NCBI RefSeq assembly: GCF_000821305.1
Contig: NZ_CCXK01000017.1
Coordinates: 1,118,159-1,182,158 of the forward strand
DNA length: 64,000 nt
Reading direction: 5' to 3'
Origin: Clostridium culturomicium
Lineage (GTDB): Bacteria; Bacillota; Clostridia; Clostridiales; Clostridiaceae
Under the pieces are notes generated by a model. The model had not been told where the DNA came from and did not search any database. It saw only the letters and a list, made by a program, of their open reading frames with translations. The translations under genes and the position numbers were made by a program. Below, in pieces: positions 17,207 to 26,124 of the stretch (position 1 is its first letter; every line of letters starts with the position of its first letter).

Positions 17207-18913
17207 TCATTCTTCTTTTTCAGATGTGATTCTGTTACTTTCTATAAATTCCAGCATTCTTTGATGTTGATCTTCAAAATTAAATTTAACCATAATCTTA
17301 TTATTTTCATAAACATATATTGTATCTATCAACTCAATCAAGATTCCACGATTTAATTCTTTTATATTTTCATACTTTAAAAATCTCTTTAAATATGGGT
17401 CGTTACTTCCAACCCCTTTTGAAGCAATATCCACTTCAAGTTTTAAATTAGCAATTACCTCTTCTATTTCTCTAGCTTTAGATTCAAACTTAGATTTCAT
17501 TCTAGCATATTCGCTTCTGCTTATATCTCCACATTTCCAATCCATATATAAACCGTCTATCACATTAACCATTTTTTCCAACTCTTTCTCTTTACCTTTC
17601 AACTGCTTTTCAAAATGTAAAGATTTGTTACTAACAGCTGGCTGTTGATTGATTTTCTCGATAATCTTTGCCATATTTCCTATAAGAGATATTTGCATTT
17701 GTATTGCCTTCAAAACCGCTTCTGTCAAACCTTCAATACTAATTCTATGTCTACTGCACATACTCCTACTTTTAAAAGAATTAGTGCTACATACATAATA
17801 TACATAAGTCTTGACCGTACCATCTGCCATTTTCTTACGGTTAGTTTTTTTTGTCATACTTCTACCGCAATCTACGCAACGTAAAAATCCTGAAAACAAA
17901 TAAACTTTCTTTTGCTTTGGAGCTGTACGAGTATCTCGCTTTGATAATGACTGAGCTTTTTCAAAGAGTTCACGACTAATAATTGGTTCATGTGTATTTT
18001 CTACAATAAACCATTCATCTTCTGGTGTAGATATTGATTTATGCACTTTATAGCTAATAATACGCTGTTTTCCTTGCACCATATCTCCAACATACATTCT
18101 ATTTTTTAAAATCGTGCATATTGTTGTAATACTCCACATACCATCATTTTTAGCTTGCTGTGGTGTTTTAATATTCAATCCTTTACTGTGCTTATAATCA
18201 ATTGGGGTAAGTATTCCTAGTTCATTCAAATGCTTCACAATACCTATTTTACTCATCCCACCTTCTACATACCAATGATAAATATTTCGAATGACCTCAG
18301 CTGCTTCTTCGTCAATAATAAGGGCATTTTTATTTTCTGGGTCTTTCTTATATCCATAAGGAGCAAAAGCACCAATAAATTCGCCATTACGACGTTTCAT
18401 ATTAAATGTACGTCTTACATCATTGGAAGTTCTAGCCGCATATCGGTCATTCATAAGCCCTGTAATTGGTACATCCATACCATCTGTAATAGATTCTGGA
18501 TTTTTATACGTATCAAATGATGGACTTCCTAAACATATGAACCTTGTTTTATAAAGTGGAAAAAACTCTTCTAGATAATATCCTTGGTCTGCATAGTTTC
18601 TAAATGTCCTTGCTAGTGTCTTACAAATAATACAATTAACCAGTCCTAATTTTACGTCATCAATCATTCGTAAAAAAGATATACGGCTATCATCTGTTGT
18701 CCCACTTATTCCGTCATCAACATAAACATCAACAAGGGTATATTCATCTTCAAAGAACTTTTCCAAATATTCTTGGATAATTTTTTTCTGATTTGTAACA
18801 CTCAAACTTTCGTCATTTCCATCATCTTTAGATAAACGTATATAAACTGCAACCCTCCACACAACTCGCTCATTCTTGCTTCTTTTACTTTCTACTTTTC
18901 TAATTCTTGGCAT
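17207..18913 (-). CDS. large serine recombinase (TndX/TnpX type), ICE integrase
   Basis: 568 residues. The catalytic resolvase domain (about 20-165) has the nucleophile S28 in YIRLSKDD and the DDGISGTTDDSR and RTFRNYADQGYY blocks; the recombinase domain follows (about 190-300), then a zinc ribbon with FLRCVDCGRSM and a downstream VCSTNSFKSRSMC cysteine pair, and a coiled-coil (about 430-490). It lies 47 bases from attL, the standard place for such integrases. It integrates and excises the ICE by recombination at a short core. Starts at ATG after AGGAGGATAT. Confidence 0.93.
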   Translation of the reverse strand: MPRIRKVESKRSKNERVVWRVAVYIRLSKDDGNDESLSVTNQKKIIQEYLEKFFEDEYTLVDVYVDDGISGTTDDSRISFLRMIDDVKLGLVNCIICKTLARTFRNYADQGYYLEEFFPLYKTRFICLGSPSFDTYKNPESITDGMDVPITGLMNDRYAARTSNDVRRTFNMKRRNGEFIGAFAPYGYKKDPENKNALIIDEEAAEVIRNIYHWYVEGGMSKIGIVKHLNELGILTPIDYKHSKGLNIKTPQQAKNDGMWSITTICTILKNRMYVGDMVQGKQRIISYKVHKSISTPEDEWFIVENTHEPIISRELFEKAQSLSKRDTRTAPKQKKVYLFSGFLRCVDCGRSMTKKTNRKKMADGTVKTYVYYVCSTNSFKSRSMCSRHRISIEGLTEAVLKAIQMQISLIGNMAKIIEKINQQPAVSNKSLHFEKQLKGKEKELEKMVNVIDGLYMDWKCGDISRSEYARMKSKFESKAREIEEVIANLKLEVDIASKGVGSNDPYLKRFLKYENIKELNRGILIELIDTIYVYENNKIMVKFNFEDQHQRMLEFIESNRITSEKEE

Positions 18914-18976
18914 ATATCCTCCTATCTAGAAAAGCCTTATATCACAAAAACATTTTACCATATTTACCTTTTTATT

Positions 18977-19213
18977 TCAGCAATTTTTTAGACTTCGAAA
19001 ATACTCTATAAGACAAGAAGCGAGCGATTTCCCATTTTCTGAAAACTTCAATTCTACAGTTATATTACCACACTTAAAACAATAAGGATTACCTATTGTT
19101 TCAAAATATCTATTCATAGATTCTTCTGAATCAAATGATAATTTTTTTATACTCTCAGAAAGATTAGAAATATATTCGGGAGACATTTCCTTTATTTCTT
19201 TATCTATATTCAT
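18977..19213 (-). CDS. small ICE protein with CxxC motif
   Basis: 78 residues starting MNIDKEIKEMSPEYISNL; AAGGAGGAATATTT before the ATG at 19213 fixes this start, and a longer upstream frame to 19330 runs through non-coding sequence. Helical N-terminus, then GNPYCFKCGNITVELKFSEN. Size, position just before the recombinase and the C-terminal pattern recall the TnpW-type small proteins of Tn4451-like elements, but the match is from memory and weak. Function unknown. Confidence 0.6.
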   Translation of the reverse strand: MNIDKEIKEMSPEYISNLSESIKKLSFDSEESMNRYFETIGNPYCFKCGNITVELKFSENGKSLASCLIEYFRSLKNC

Positions 19214-19619
19214 AAATATTCCTCCTTCATAAATTTGCTGTCTAACACTATTTCTCTTAGATAAGCAAACAGACGGCTTTGGAAGCTCCATTAGTATCTC
19301 AACTATTCCCATTCTTATGGGTAACCGCACTATGCGGACGTATCATTATCCTGTAATACAGTTCATGGCAAAACGACTTTCCAAAGGTCGCTCTAGAATC
19401 ACTATATGAATCGCTCACTTCTAAAAAAGGTCATGGCGCACAGTATCCAGCGGCTCACTGTATCACAAACGTATCTGTCTGCTTTATTCAATTTTCAAAG
19501 AACACTAGGCTTATCAGCCTATGAAAAACTATTGAAATAAATAGACTTTCATAGATTGACAATTCATCAAATCGGGACAAGAAAGAGTAAGATATTCAAA
19601 TCATGTCCCGATATAGTAA
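19214..19619. ncRNA. structured non-coding region, possible RNA
   Basis: About 400 bases without a gene, clearly richer in G and C than neighbouring intergenic DNA. It contains several stems: a nested hairpin 19519-19554 (CTATGAAA/TTTCATAG with inner CTATT/AATAG), ATCGGGACA/TGTCCCGAT (19571-19612), AGGCT/AGCCT near 19507-19519 and short GC-rich stems around 19325-19345. It separates the sigma-like regulators from the recombinase. It may be a 5' leader or small RNA controlling excision; no known family was recognised. Confidence 0.35.
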
Positions 19620-19859
19620 CTATTTAATCTTCAATTCAAAGTCATATATCATCTGCAACAACGCTTCTCTAATACGACCTTTCAATTCTATATCTACCGC
19701 CATATAAACATTTCCACACGAGTCAAGCAGAGGTCTTAAACTAGCTTTTGATATATACGCATCATAGAACTGTAATAATTTATGTAGAGCTTTCTCATCG
19801 CCATCTACAGCCAAAGAAATTAAATGATAGCTAGGACATTTTTCTACATCTTTAACCAT
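19620..19859 (-). CDS. Tn916 orf8-like helix-turn-helix protein
   Basis: 79 residues (MVKDVEKCPSYHLISLAVDG at the N-terminus) matching the helix-turn-helix conjugative-transposon-like domain found beside the sigma-like Orf7 in Tn916 elements. The pattern ALHKLLQFYDAYISKASLRP is characteristic. Starts at the base after the stop of the upstream sigma-like gene, so the two are translated together. Probably helps regulate conjugation or excision genes. Confidence 0.82.
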   Translation of the reverse strand: MVKDVEKCPSYHLISLAVDGDEKALHKLLQFYDAYISKASLRPLLDSCGNVYMAVDIELKGRIREALLQMIYDFELKIK

Positions 19860-20288
19860 CTATTTATCCTCCTGTAATATTTCCTTCATTAATTTTAATG
19901 CTGCCATCCTACGCTTAAAAATACCATTTCTTGTAACATCCATCAGTTTCGCAATTGTACTGTCTGGATATTCTTCAAAATAAGATAGTAATAATACATT
20001 TCTTTTTATTTCTGGAAGTTTTTTTAATGCTTCAGCAAGCTCTCCTTCTTGTACTGAAACAGGAATGCCACAAGCACTAAAAATAATTTTTTCAATCATT
20101 TCATAATTATCTTCTATAGAGAATCCTCCAATTATAATATCTGAAATTTCTGAAAAAGGAGTTTCATGTTTTGCCCTTCGCCCTAATTCTTTTTCATAAT
20201 TTTTAACTGTACAATAAATTACTCTTTTTACTAATGTATCAAATTGTAAACGTATTGCTGTTTCAAAAGAAGCTGGTTTCATAATCAC
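19860..20288 (-). CDS. Tn916 orf7-like sigma-70 family factor
   Basis: 142 residues. Region-2-like helices at the N-terminus (FETAIRLQFDTLVKRVIYCT) and a region-4 helix-turn-helix (LPEIKRNVLLLSYFEEYPDS, then TIAKLMDVTRNGIFKRR). This is the regulatory sigma-like factor of Tn916-type elements, thought to promote transcription of transfer or excision functions. Ribosome site AAAGGAGGTGTG before ATG; forms a two-gene unit with the orf8-like gene. Confidence 0.88.
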   Translation of the reverse strand: MIMKPASFETAIRLQFDTLVKRVIYCTVKNYEKELGRRAKHETPFSEISDIIIGGFSIEDNYEMIEKIIFSACGIPVSVQEGELAEALKKLPEIKRNVLLLSYFEEYPDSTIAKLMDVTRNGIFKRRMAALKLMKEILQEDK

Positions 20289-20393
20289 ACCTCCTTTCTA
20301 TCACTAGCGAAATCGGTATCCCCTCTTTTCGCACCAATACTCAACAGCAAAGTAGAATTTGAATACAAATTTTAAATTTTTTTCTTTTAAAAT

Positions 20394-20435
20394 AAAAAAG
20401 TCCGCACAAAACTGCTTGTACGAACTTTTTTATTA
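20394..20435 (-). terminator. terminator after the 81-residue ICE gene
   Basis: Stem AAAAAAGTCCGCACAA (20394-20409) with TTGTACGAACTTTTTT (20416-20431), two C-A mismatches, and U-runs on both strands. A closely related hairpin occurs at 21662-21685. Confidence 0.65.
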
Positions 20436-20544
20436 TATATTTATTTTTTATCTCCTATATTCATTTATTTTAATATACTATTCTTTAATTTACTTGCTGC
20501 ACAAATACCTCTTTTTAATACTTATACTAATTTACAGTACAATT

Positions 20545-20790
20545 TTAAAATTTTATTTTGGATTTTTTTAAAATATACTTTGCCGTTATATATATATATT
20601 CTTCTGGAGTTGGTATTTTATTTCCAAAGCATTTTTTAAATTCTGCTTGTACGTCTGGATCATGGCTTTCTTTCATTGCATAAATGTTTTGCTGAAACTG
20701 TTCCCGATATTCTGATAATGATATACCTCGAGCCTTCGCTCCAGCCTTCAATATAGCTTTTGCATCTCTTTTAGAACCTATCATTTTCAC
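20545..20790 (-). CDS. hypothetical ICE protein (81 aa)
   Basis: 81 residues, basic and helical (MKMIGSKRDAKAILKAGAKA, then GNKIPTPEEYIYITAKYIL). Ribosome site AGAGAGGTGTGAAA before ATG. Similar short proteins with an IPTPEEY-like segment occur near regulators of clostridial mobile elements, but I cannot name a family. Ends in a terminator at 20394 after a 110-base spacer. Confidence 0.6.
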   Translation of the reverse strand: MKMIGSKRDAKAILKAGAKARGISLSEYREQFQQNIYAMKESHDPDVQAEFKKCFGNKIPTPEEYIYITAKYILKKSKIKF

Positions 20791-21957
20791 ACCTCTCTTT
20801 CTTTTAAATTAAATTTCAGCTATTATAATCAATAAATTTTCAATTATATTCTTTATATAAATTGCATACATGAAATTTTCACAAAACATTAATTTACATT
20901 ATCTCAATTATTTATTTCATTAAAATTTAATTTTATATCTAGCACATTAAATATAGTAACAAATATTAAAGAATTGTTCTTAAAAATATGAATGTAGACA
21001 TACAATTTTCTATATTCCCTTAATATACTTCCCATATATTCGCTCCTAATAATCTTGATATATTATATATAATAAAGCACTTCTAAATTTACTTATACTA
21101 AATTTTTATGAATCATTTATCACTTGATGGGAGTATTATTAAGAATAGATTAATAAAAAATATATTTCGTACTTTATAGAAAATCAAAATAATCGAAGAT
21201 GATAGAACTCAAATATTTCTAAAATACAAATACACTACAACCTCAGTAAAAATACTTAATATTTCTAATTAAAATCTATGTATTAAATTATAAAAATCAT
21301 ATAATTTCAATATGAACGGTAATATTTTCTTATATATTGATAAAGTTAAAGTAAATATACATATTCATTAAAATAAATTTCACTAAAATCTAATCCTCCA
21401 TCAACATTTGAATGGAAAAATAACTTAATTTATTGTTAAAAATTTAACTTTTGTTTATGGAGTAAATAATTTTAGGAAAAATTTACTAGACTTATTTAGA
21501 AAACTTTTTCATTGAATAAAAAAATATTTTAAATTAGTTACAAGCCTAAAATAATATTGACAATTTATAATGTTAGTAAGCTCATTTGTCCATAATAAAA
21601 TTATATTTTTATAGTGAATTGAATACTAAAAAATCACATTTTTTTATCTATGAAGAAAACCCGTACAAAAATAAATTATTGTACGAGCTTTTCTTTTTTA
21701 CTTTTACCATATTTCTATCCATTATAGCATTTTGTAGATACAGATTCTTTACTATTCAACTGTTCTCGAAAAGCAGACTTTTAAACTTTTCAATCTCTGT
21801 ATCAAAATACGTATCTTTTGTAATACTGTTCAGTGTTTTTCTGATGCATTCTTTATCTTTGTAGTAAAGAATATCTTAGATATAGTTCATTCAAAAAAGA
21901 TTTCTCATTTCTTCAAAAATATTTTTAAAGCTCTTTTCTTTTTCTATTTGTATTTCT
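20791..21957. other. AT-rich stretch with a gene remnant
   Basis: Nearly 1.2 kb without an intact gene on either strand. The part 20800-21560 is very AT-rich with no coding signal. The end nearest the SipW operon holds a short minus-strand remnant (21756-21875) and a hairpin (21662-21685, CGTACAA/TTGTACG followed on the minus strand by GGGTTTTCTTC) that was probably its terminator. The 92-residue plus-strand open frame at 21586-21864 is a shadow. Confidence 0.6.
21756..21875 (-). pseudogene. 3' remnant of an unidentified gene
   Basis: About 39 in-frame codons with protein-like composition (KECIRKTLNSITKDTYFDTE, then IEKFKSLLFENS and TGA), preceded by an in-frame TAA and no start. A terminator hairpin follows at 21662-21685. 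Parent family not recognised; it marks a past deletion beside the matrix operon. Confidence 0.4.
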
Positions 21958-22629
21958 CTAGTTTTTCTTTTTGTAACAAAAAACATTAACTGCTCCAAGA
22001 GCTGTTAGAGAACTTATCATCATAAGTATCCACAAGAATATATTACTATTATCTCTAGTTTTAGGTGGTTTGATTTCTATTACTGGTGTATCTTTATTAG
22101 AATCTAATTCTTCTTTGACTACAAATCTCCAGTCAATTTCTGTCAAAAGCTCTTGATATTCCAAACCAATACTTCCATCTAAAGTCAAATTAACAACTAT
22201 TTCTGATTCATTTGATGGTGTATACTTACCAAGGAATATGAAATTCTGTAAATCGATAGTTCCAGATTCACCTGTAGCATTTCCTTTGTATATTTGCTTT
22301 CCATCCTGTGTAATACTCATAGCTATCTTTTCTAAAAGTTCATCCTTTAACTTACTCTGCCCTAAAGGAACTACTTGAAAATAAAGATCATACGTCTTTT
22401 TTGAACCATTTTCTATCAACAATTTATCCTGATAAGATTCTCCTGGCACCATATTGGTAAAACTCATGAACCAATTTCCATTTGATCCTTTGTCGGGATT
22501 CCATACCATCTCTCCATTCTTTTGTTCAAAATAGAGTTTTTTTTCTTTAGAATCTGCATGGGCAGGGATGACATTCCCAAAAAGAATTACGAACAGTAAT
22601 AACATTATCCATATTTTTTGTTTTTTCAT
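21958..22629 (-). CDS. secreted cell-wall protein with degenerate PPKT sorting signal
   Basis: 223 residues: cleavable signal peptide (MKKQKIWIMLLLFVILFGNV, AHADS), an extracellular beta-rich domain with the NMVPGESYQDKLLIENGSKK motif seen in proteins that follow SipW-type matrix proteins, then PPKTRDNSN, a hydrophobic segment (FLWILMMISSLTALGAVNVF) and CYKKKN. This is the layout of a sortase substrate; PPKTG-type motifs serve class B or related sortases, but here Arg replaces Gly. It is the last gene of the SipW operon and may anchor the matrix to the wall. Confidence 0.75.
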   Translation of the reverse strand: MKKQKIWIMLLLFVILFGNVIPAHADSKEKKLYFEQKNGEMVWNPDKGSNGNWFMSFTNMVPGESYQDKLLIENGSKKTYDLYFQVVPLGQSKLKDELLEKIAMSITQDGKQIYKGNATGESGTIDLQNFIFLGKYTPSNESEIVVNLTLDGSIGLEYQELLTEIDWRFVVKEELDSNKDTPVIEIKPPKTRDNSNIFLWILMMISSLTALGAVNVFCYKKKN

Positions 22630-22639
22630 ATCATCCCTC

Positions 22640-23464
22640 CTATTTCATAATTTCATTCTGTGCAAAATATTCTACAATATCTTTCGCATTCTCTTCATTG
22701 CCAAATACAGCCTTTATCGCATTTGATGTAGCCTGTACTGTATCAGCATTCACAAGCATAGTGTAATGTGCATTCTCATAGCCATATGTAGTATTTTTAA
22801 TTTCCTGTGTTACCTTATTATCAGAACTGTCATACCATACTTTTTCACCTTTGATTTCAGGCTCAATGTCAGGATGCATTGTCACAGCATCTACAAGACG
22901 AGGTGTTTCTTTTCCCGGAGGGATATTTCCTATGTAGTAAAAGTAAAGGTTTCCTTCTGAATCTATCTTATCTGTAAGTAGAAGCCATTTTCCTCTTGCT
23001 TCCTTGATCGTATTCACGATAGGAATCCCAAGTTCAATATCTGATTGTTTTCCATCAGATAGCAGAACGACATCTTTACCCCATGTCACCACAGAAGCAT
23101 AATCCGAACCATTTGTTGTATCAAATGTAAGAGGAATATTCTCTCCCTTTAGTGGAGAGATCGGATTTCCATTGCTATCATAGACGTTTTCTCTGCGTAT
23201 CCATTCCTGATGAATAGTGGCCCTTGCAAATACCGGAATCGTTCCTTCATTTCGTATAGAAACATCTTTATTTATTTCCTGACCCGGAGTCCAATTTGAA
23301 GGTGGATTAAAGTCTTCCACTACTTTTGTATTGTATTTTGCTGTCTTAAATTCATTGCGTACTTGCAGTTCCTGTGTCCAGTAGGCGAATACACCACCAA
23401 TTAGGCAAAGGCATGGGAAAGCGAATAAAAACAAATTTCTCTTACTAAATACTTTAGTCTTCAT
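22640..23464 (-). CDS. SipW-dependent matrix protein (TasA/CalY/BsaA-like)
   Basis: 274 residues with a SipW-type signal (KRNLFLFAFPCLCLIGGVFA, YWTQ) and the hallmark VVEDFNPPSNWTPGQEINKD, VSIRNEGTIPVFARATI. These are the features of the TasA/CalY fold secreted and processed by SipW peptidase, including amyloid fibre proteins. It contains an extra hydrophobic C-terminal region near QATSNAIKAVFGNEE. Starts at ATG after AAAGGAGGAAGC, overlapping the end of the SipW gene by 11 bases. Confidence 0.85.
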   Translation of the reverse strand: MKTKVFSKRNLFLFAFPCLCLIGGVFAYWTQELQVRNEFKTAKYNTKVVEDFNPPSNWTPGQEINKDVSIRNEGTIPVFARATIHQEWIRRENVYDSNGNPISPLKGENIPLTFDTTNGSDYASVVTWGKDVVLLSDGKQSDIELGIPIVNTIKEARGKWLLLTDKIDSEGNLYFYYIGNIPPGKETPRLVDAVTMHPDIEPEIKGEKVWYDSSDNKVTQEIKNTTYGYENAHYTMLVNADTVQATSNAIKAVFGNEENAKDIVEYFAQNEIMK

Positions 23465-23939
23465 GCTTCCTCCTTTGCTTATTATCCAGAATATCCATCA
23501 GATAGCTAATAAAAAGTATCGACCCCATTGTGATGATAGTCGCTATGTTGCGTCCATAATTCACGATATAGCCAAGGTAAGGGATAGTGATAGTACTTGT
23601 CTTTCCGACTAGATCTGATTCTTTTACAGGATTGATATCCTGTGTCTCGTTATTGTCCCCCTTTGTAATAAGTGTTCTTGACAGTTCATTTTTTTCTTCT
23701 ACACGGTGTGTCACAAGACTATCTCCAGCTTGAAATGTGATGGCATCTCCGATATTGATTTCATCAAATGTTGCTGAATGATAGTAAGTAAGGCTACCTA
23801 CATGGTATGAAGGTTCCATACTTCCAGAAAGAACTACTACTGGACGATATCCAAACAGCATAGGTGATGCTATTGCAATATAAATAATTATTACCGTCAT
23901 GACTATCCATGAAAGAAAATTAAATATTCTTCGTATCAT
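23454..23939 (-). CDS. sipW: signal peptidase I, SipW (ER) type
   Basis: About 161 residues with two membrane helices (FLSWIVMTVIIIYIAIA and IATIITMGSILFISYLM). Catalytic Ser lies in VVLSGSMEPSYHVGS and the general base is His in SLVTHRVEEKN, instead of the Lys of ordinary bacterial enzymes, followed by the LITKGDNNETQD box. This is the SipW type, which cleaves the special signals of TasA-like proteins. The ATG at 23939, eight bases after AAAGG, is preferred to that at 23948. It lies between four candidate substrates. Confidence 0.93.
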   Translation of the reverse strand: MIRRIFNFLSWIVMTVIIIYIAIASPMLFGYRPVVVLSGSMEPSYHVGSLTYYHSATFDEINIGDAITFQAGDSLVTHRVEEKNELSRTLITKGDNNETQDINPVKESDLVGKTSTITIPYLGYIVNYGRNIATIITMGSILFISYLMDILDNKQRRKHED

Positions 23940-23996
23940 TTTCATCATCCTTTACCAAAATAGGAAGTGCCAATAACAGCACTCCCTATATATAAT

Positions 23997-24785
23997 CTAT
24001 TGGTCTAAAGACCAGCTTGTACCAGCTATATTTGTTGTACCAAATGCATCTTGAACAGCTGAGCTTGTTGCCTGTACAGTCTGAGCTGTAATTGTTAATT
24101 TATAATCAGAATCTGCATATCCCTCTGCACCTTTTACTATCTGAGTCACAGTTCTTGTGTGTTTTGCTCCAGTTGGAACTTCTCCAGTATATTTAACCCA
24201 TTGAGTTGACTCATCATCCCCAATATTAGTATTATCTGGCTTCACATCAGCAATTGTGTAATATTTAATCTCTTCATATCTACCCATATCTGCATTTTCT
24301 AAAAGTGTTACACTGTCAAGGAATTTATCTGTGTTTTCTCCTTTTGCAAGATTTGTTTTGTAGTAGTAGTAACCATCATTTAAGTTGTATATCCACTTAT
24401 CATCATTCACTAAATTCTTTGCTACAACAGAGTAGTCTCTTTCTGTTAAACCATCATTTGCATTTTCTTGACTCGCGGTATTATTAAGACCTTCCTTAAT
24501 TACATAAGCATCTCCACCTTTTCTCGTCCATGTTTCATCAAATTTAACACGAACGATAACATCATAGTCACCAGTGTTTTCTACTTGGATGTCTTTGTTT
24601 ACAGTTTCTCCCGGTTGCCAGTTGTCACCATCTGTTGGATTGAATGTTTCCACAAGTTCTGATGCATATTTATTTGTGTCAAATGGGTTTTCTACTGTCA
24701 TTGTCTGATTGAAGTAAGCTAATGACCCTCCAACAACTGCTACTGCTGTTAATCCTGTAATTGCAACTAATTTTTTATTCTTCAT
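23997..24785 (-). CDS. SipW-dependent matrix protein (BsaA-like)
   Basis: 262 residues, start at ATG 24785 after GGGAGGAACAATT. Signal MKNKKLVAITGLTAVAVVGG followed by SLAYFNQTMTVENPFDTNKY, then VETFNPTDGDNWQPGETVNK and VENTGDYDVIVRVKFDETWT, all typical of BsaA/CalY-like proteins cleaved by SipW after the AYF region. C-terminal motif QTVQATSSAVQDAFGT resembles that of the 22640 paralogue. Gene lies just upstream of sipW and is probably the main fibre subunit. Confidence 0.88.
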   Translation of the reverse strand: MKNKKLVAITGLTAVAVVGGSLAYFNQTMTVENPFDTNKYASELVETFNPTDGDNWQPGETVNKDIQVENTGDYDVIVRVKFDETWTRKGGDAYVIKEGLNNTASQENANDGLTERDYSVVAKNLVNDDKWIYNLNDGYYYYKTNLAKGENTDKFLDSVTLLENADMGRYEEIKYYTIADVKPDNTNIGDDESTQWVKYTGEVPTGAKHTRTVTQIVKGAEGYADSDYKLTITAQTVQATSSAVQDAFGTTNIAGTSWSLDQ

Positions 24786-24851
24786 AATTGTTCCTCCCAT
24801 TGTTTATAATATTTTTTTGATTTATAAAATAAACTGTTATTTTCAAACAGA

Positions 24852-25463
24852 CTATTTTTTTATCCACGAAACTTCCATTCCACTGATTACTGGATATACA
24901 TCCCAGTTTTGCAGATTGATACTATCTTTTGAGGTAGATGACTGAATCGCTTCACACTCAATATCCACATCCATACCGGCACCAGAATAGTCAGTTTCGT
25001 TTCCGTGAATATCATTGCTGATATTTTTACTTATTGTAACGGATACCAGCGTTTGACTAGTCTTTTCATTTGGATTTAATACTTTCTTGTAGTAGTACCA
25101 ACCATCATCATGTTGCGCCCATTCACTGGCAAAACTCGCTGCATAATTTAATGTAAATCCATTCAATATATTTGTATCTGTTACTTTAGTTCCATCTGCT
25201 AAAGTCAGCTCTGGTGTAAATCTAGCACGAAGAACAACAGGTACGTCTCCCTCATTGCCAAAACTCACTTCTTTTTGCTTTTCCTCTCCTGGAACCCACT
25301 TATCATCAACATCGAAGGTTTCATCAAGATATACCTTTGCTTCTCCAGTAGAAAATGGATTCGTTAATGTCATACTACTCTGAAAGAAAGCCATGACAGA
25401 TAGTATCATCAATAATGAACATACACCAACGAGCAAGAGGATTCTTTTAGATTGTTTCTTCAT
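24852..25463 (-). CDS. SipW-dependent matrix protein
   Basis: 203 residues, start at ATG 25463 (AAGGAGGTTATTT). Signal (RILLLVGVCSLLMILSVMAF, FQSS) and downstream NPFSTGEAKVYLDETFDVDD, KWVPGEEKQKEVSFGNEGDV. A shorter paralogue of the other matrix proteins with C-terminal AIQSSTSKDSINLQNWDVYP. Overlaps or abuts the upstream paralogue at 25475, so both are in one transcript. Confidence 0.85.
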   Translation of the reverse strand: MKKQSKRILLLVGVCSLLMILSVMAFFQSSMTLTNPFSTGEAKVYLDETFDVDDKWVPGEEKQKEVSFGNEGDVPVVLRARFTPELTLADGTKVTDTNILNGFTLNYAASFASEWAQHDDGWYYYKKVLNPNEKTSQTLVSVTISKNISNDIHGNETDYSGAGMDVDIECEAIQSSTSKDSINLQNWDVYPVISGMEVSWIKK

Positions 25464-25474
25464 AAATAACCTCC

Positions 25475-26107
25475 TTACTTCCATGTAACAGTATTTGAAT
25501 TATAATTTACAAAAGGTAACTTTCCAAATACCGTCTGTGATGCTTCTGTATTAACTTCATCCCTATTCAACGTAGCATCGCCTGTGCTAGCCTGTAACAT
25601 TTCTACTTTAAAATATAGAGAGTATTCAGCATCTCCATAATTTTTATATTCAGCCTGTGCATAGTCTGGAAATGTTACACTATTTAGGATTTCTTGTGTA
25701 CTTTCTCCAGCTTTCAGGATGTAATTGTAGTACAACCACCCATCTCCTCCATCAGACCAGTCGGTATAGAAGTCATTAGTCCAGTTCTTTGTTGCTATAT
25801 CTGTTTCATTCAGCTTATTGTTTAGAATAACTTTTTCATTGTTTTGATCCTCTTTTTCCCATATCTCCACATAAGCTACTCTTACAAAGACATCCGTTGA
25901 ACCTGAGTTTTTAAATGACACTTTCTTAGTGACTGTACCATCTGGCTCACTAGGAGTATAATTCTCTATAACATCTGCCTTAATAGTATCTGCTCCCAAA
26001 TGGTTTGTATGCTGTATGCTTTGATACCATATCGCTAAAGTCGTTCCAATAACGAACATAACCGATAAACCAAGTACTGCCCATAAATTATTTTTTATAC
26101 TTTTCAT
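25475..26107 (-). CDS. SipW-dependent matrix protein
   Basis: 210 residues, ATG after AAAGGAATGGTGACAC. Signal NLWAVLGLSVMFVIGTTLAI then WYQSIQHTNHLGADTIKADV, IENYTPSEPDGTVTKKVSFK and NSGSTDVFVRVAYVEIWEKE. C-terminal MLQASTGDATLNRDEVNTEA keeps the QAST element shared by all four paralogues. Probably another fibre or capping subunit. It follows the giant adhesin gene by 17 bases. Confidence 0.85.
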   Translation of the reverse strand: MKSIKNNLWAVLGLSVMFVIGTTLAIWYQSIQHTNHLGADTIKADVIENYTPSEPDGTVTKKVSFKNSGSTDVFVRVAYVEIWEKEDQNNEKVILNNKLNETDIATKNWTNDFYTDWSDGGDGWLYYNYILKAGESTQEILNSVTFPDYAQAEYKNYGDAEYSLYFKVEMLQASTGDATLNRDEVNTEASQTVFGKLPFVNYNSNTVTWK

Positions 26108-26124
26108 GTGTCACCATTCCTTTC

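Noticed and set aside
19100..19330. Longer start of the CxxC protein gene at 19330
   Set aside because: The extra 39 codons run through structured non-coding sequence, and AAGGAGGAATATTT precedes the ATG at 19213.
21586..21864. 92-residue plus-strand frame in the gap before the SipW operon
   Set aside because: Phe-rich composition typical of AT-rich antisense, no ribosome site; the opposite strand holds the gene remnant.
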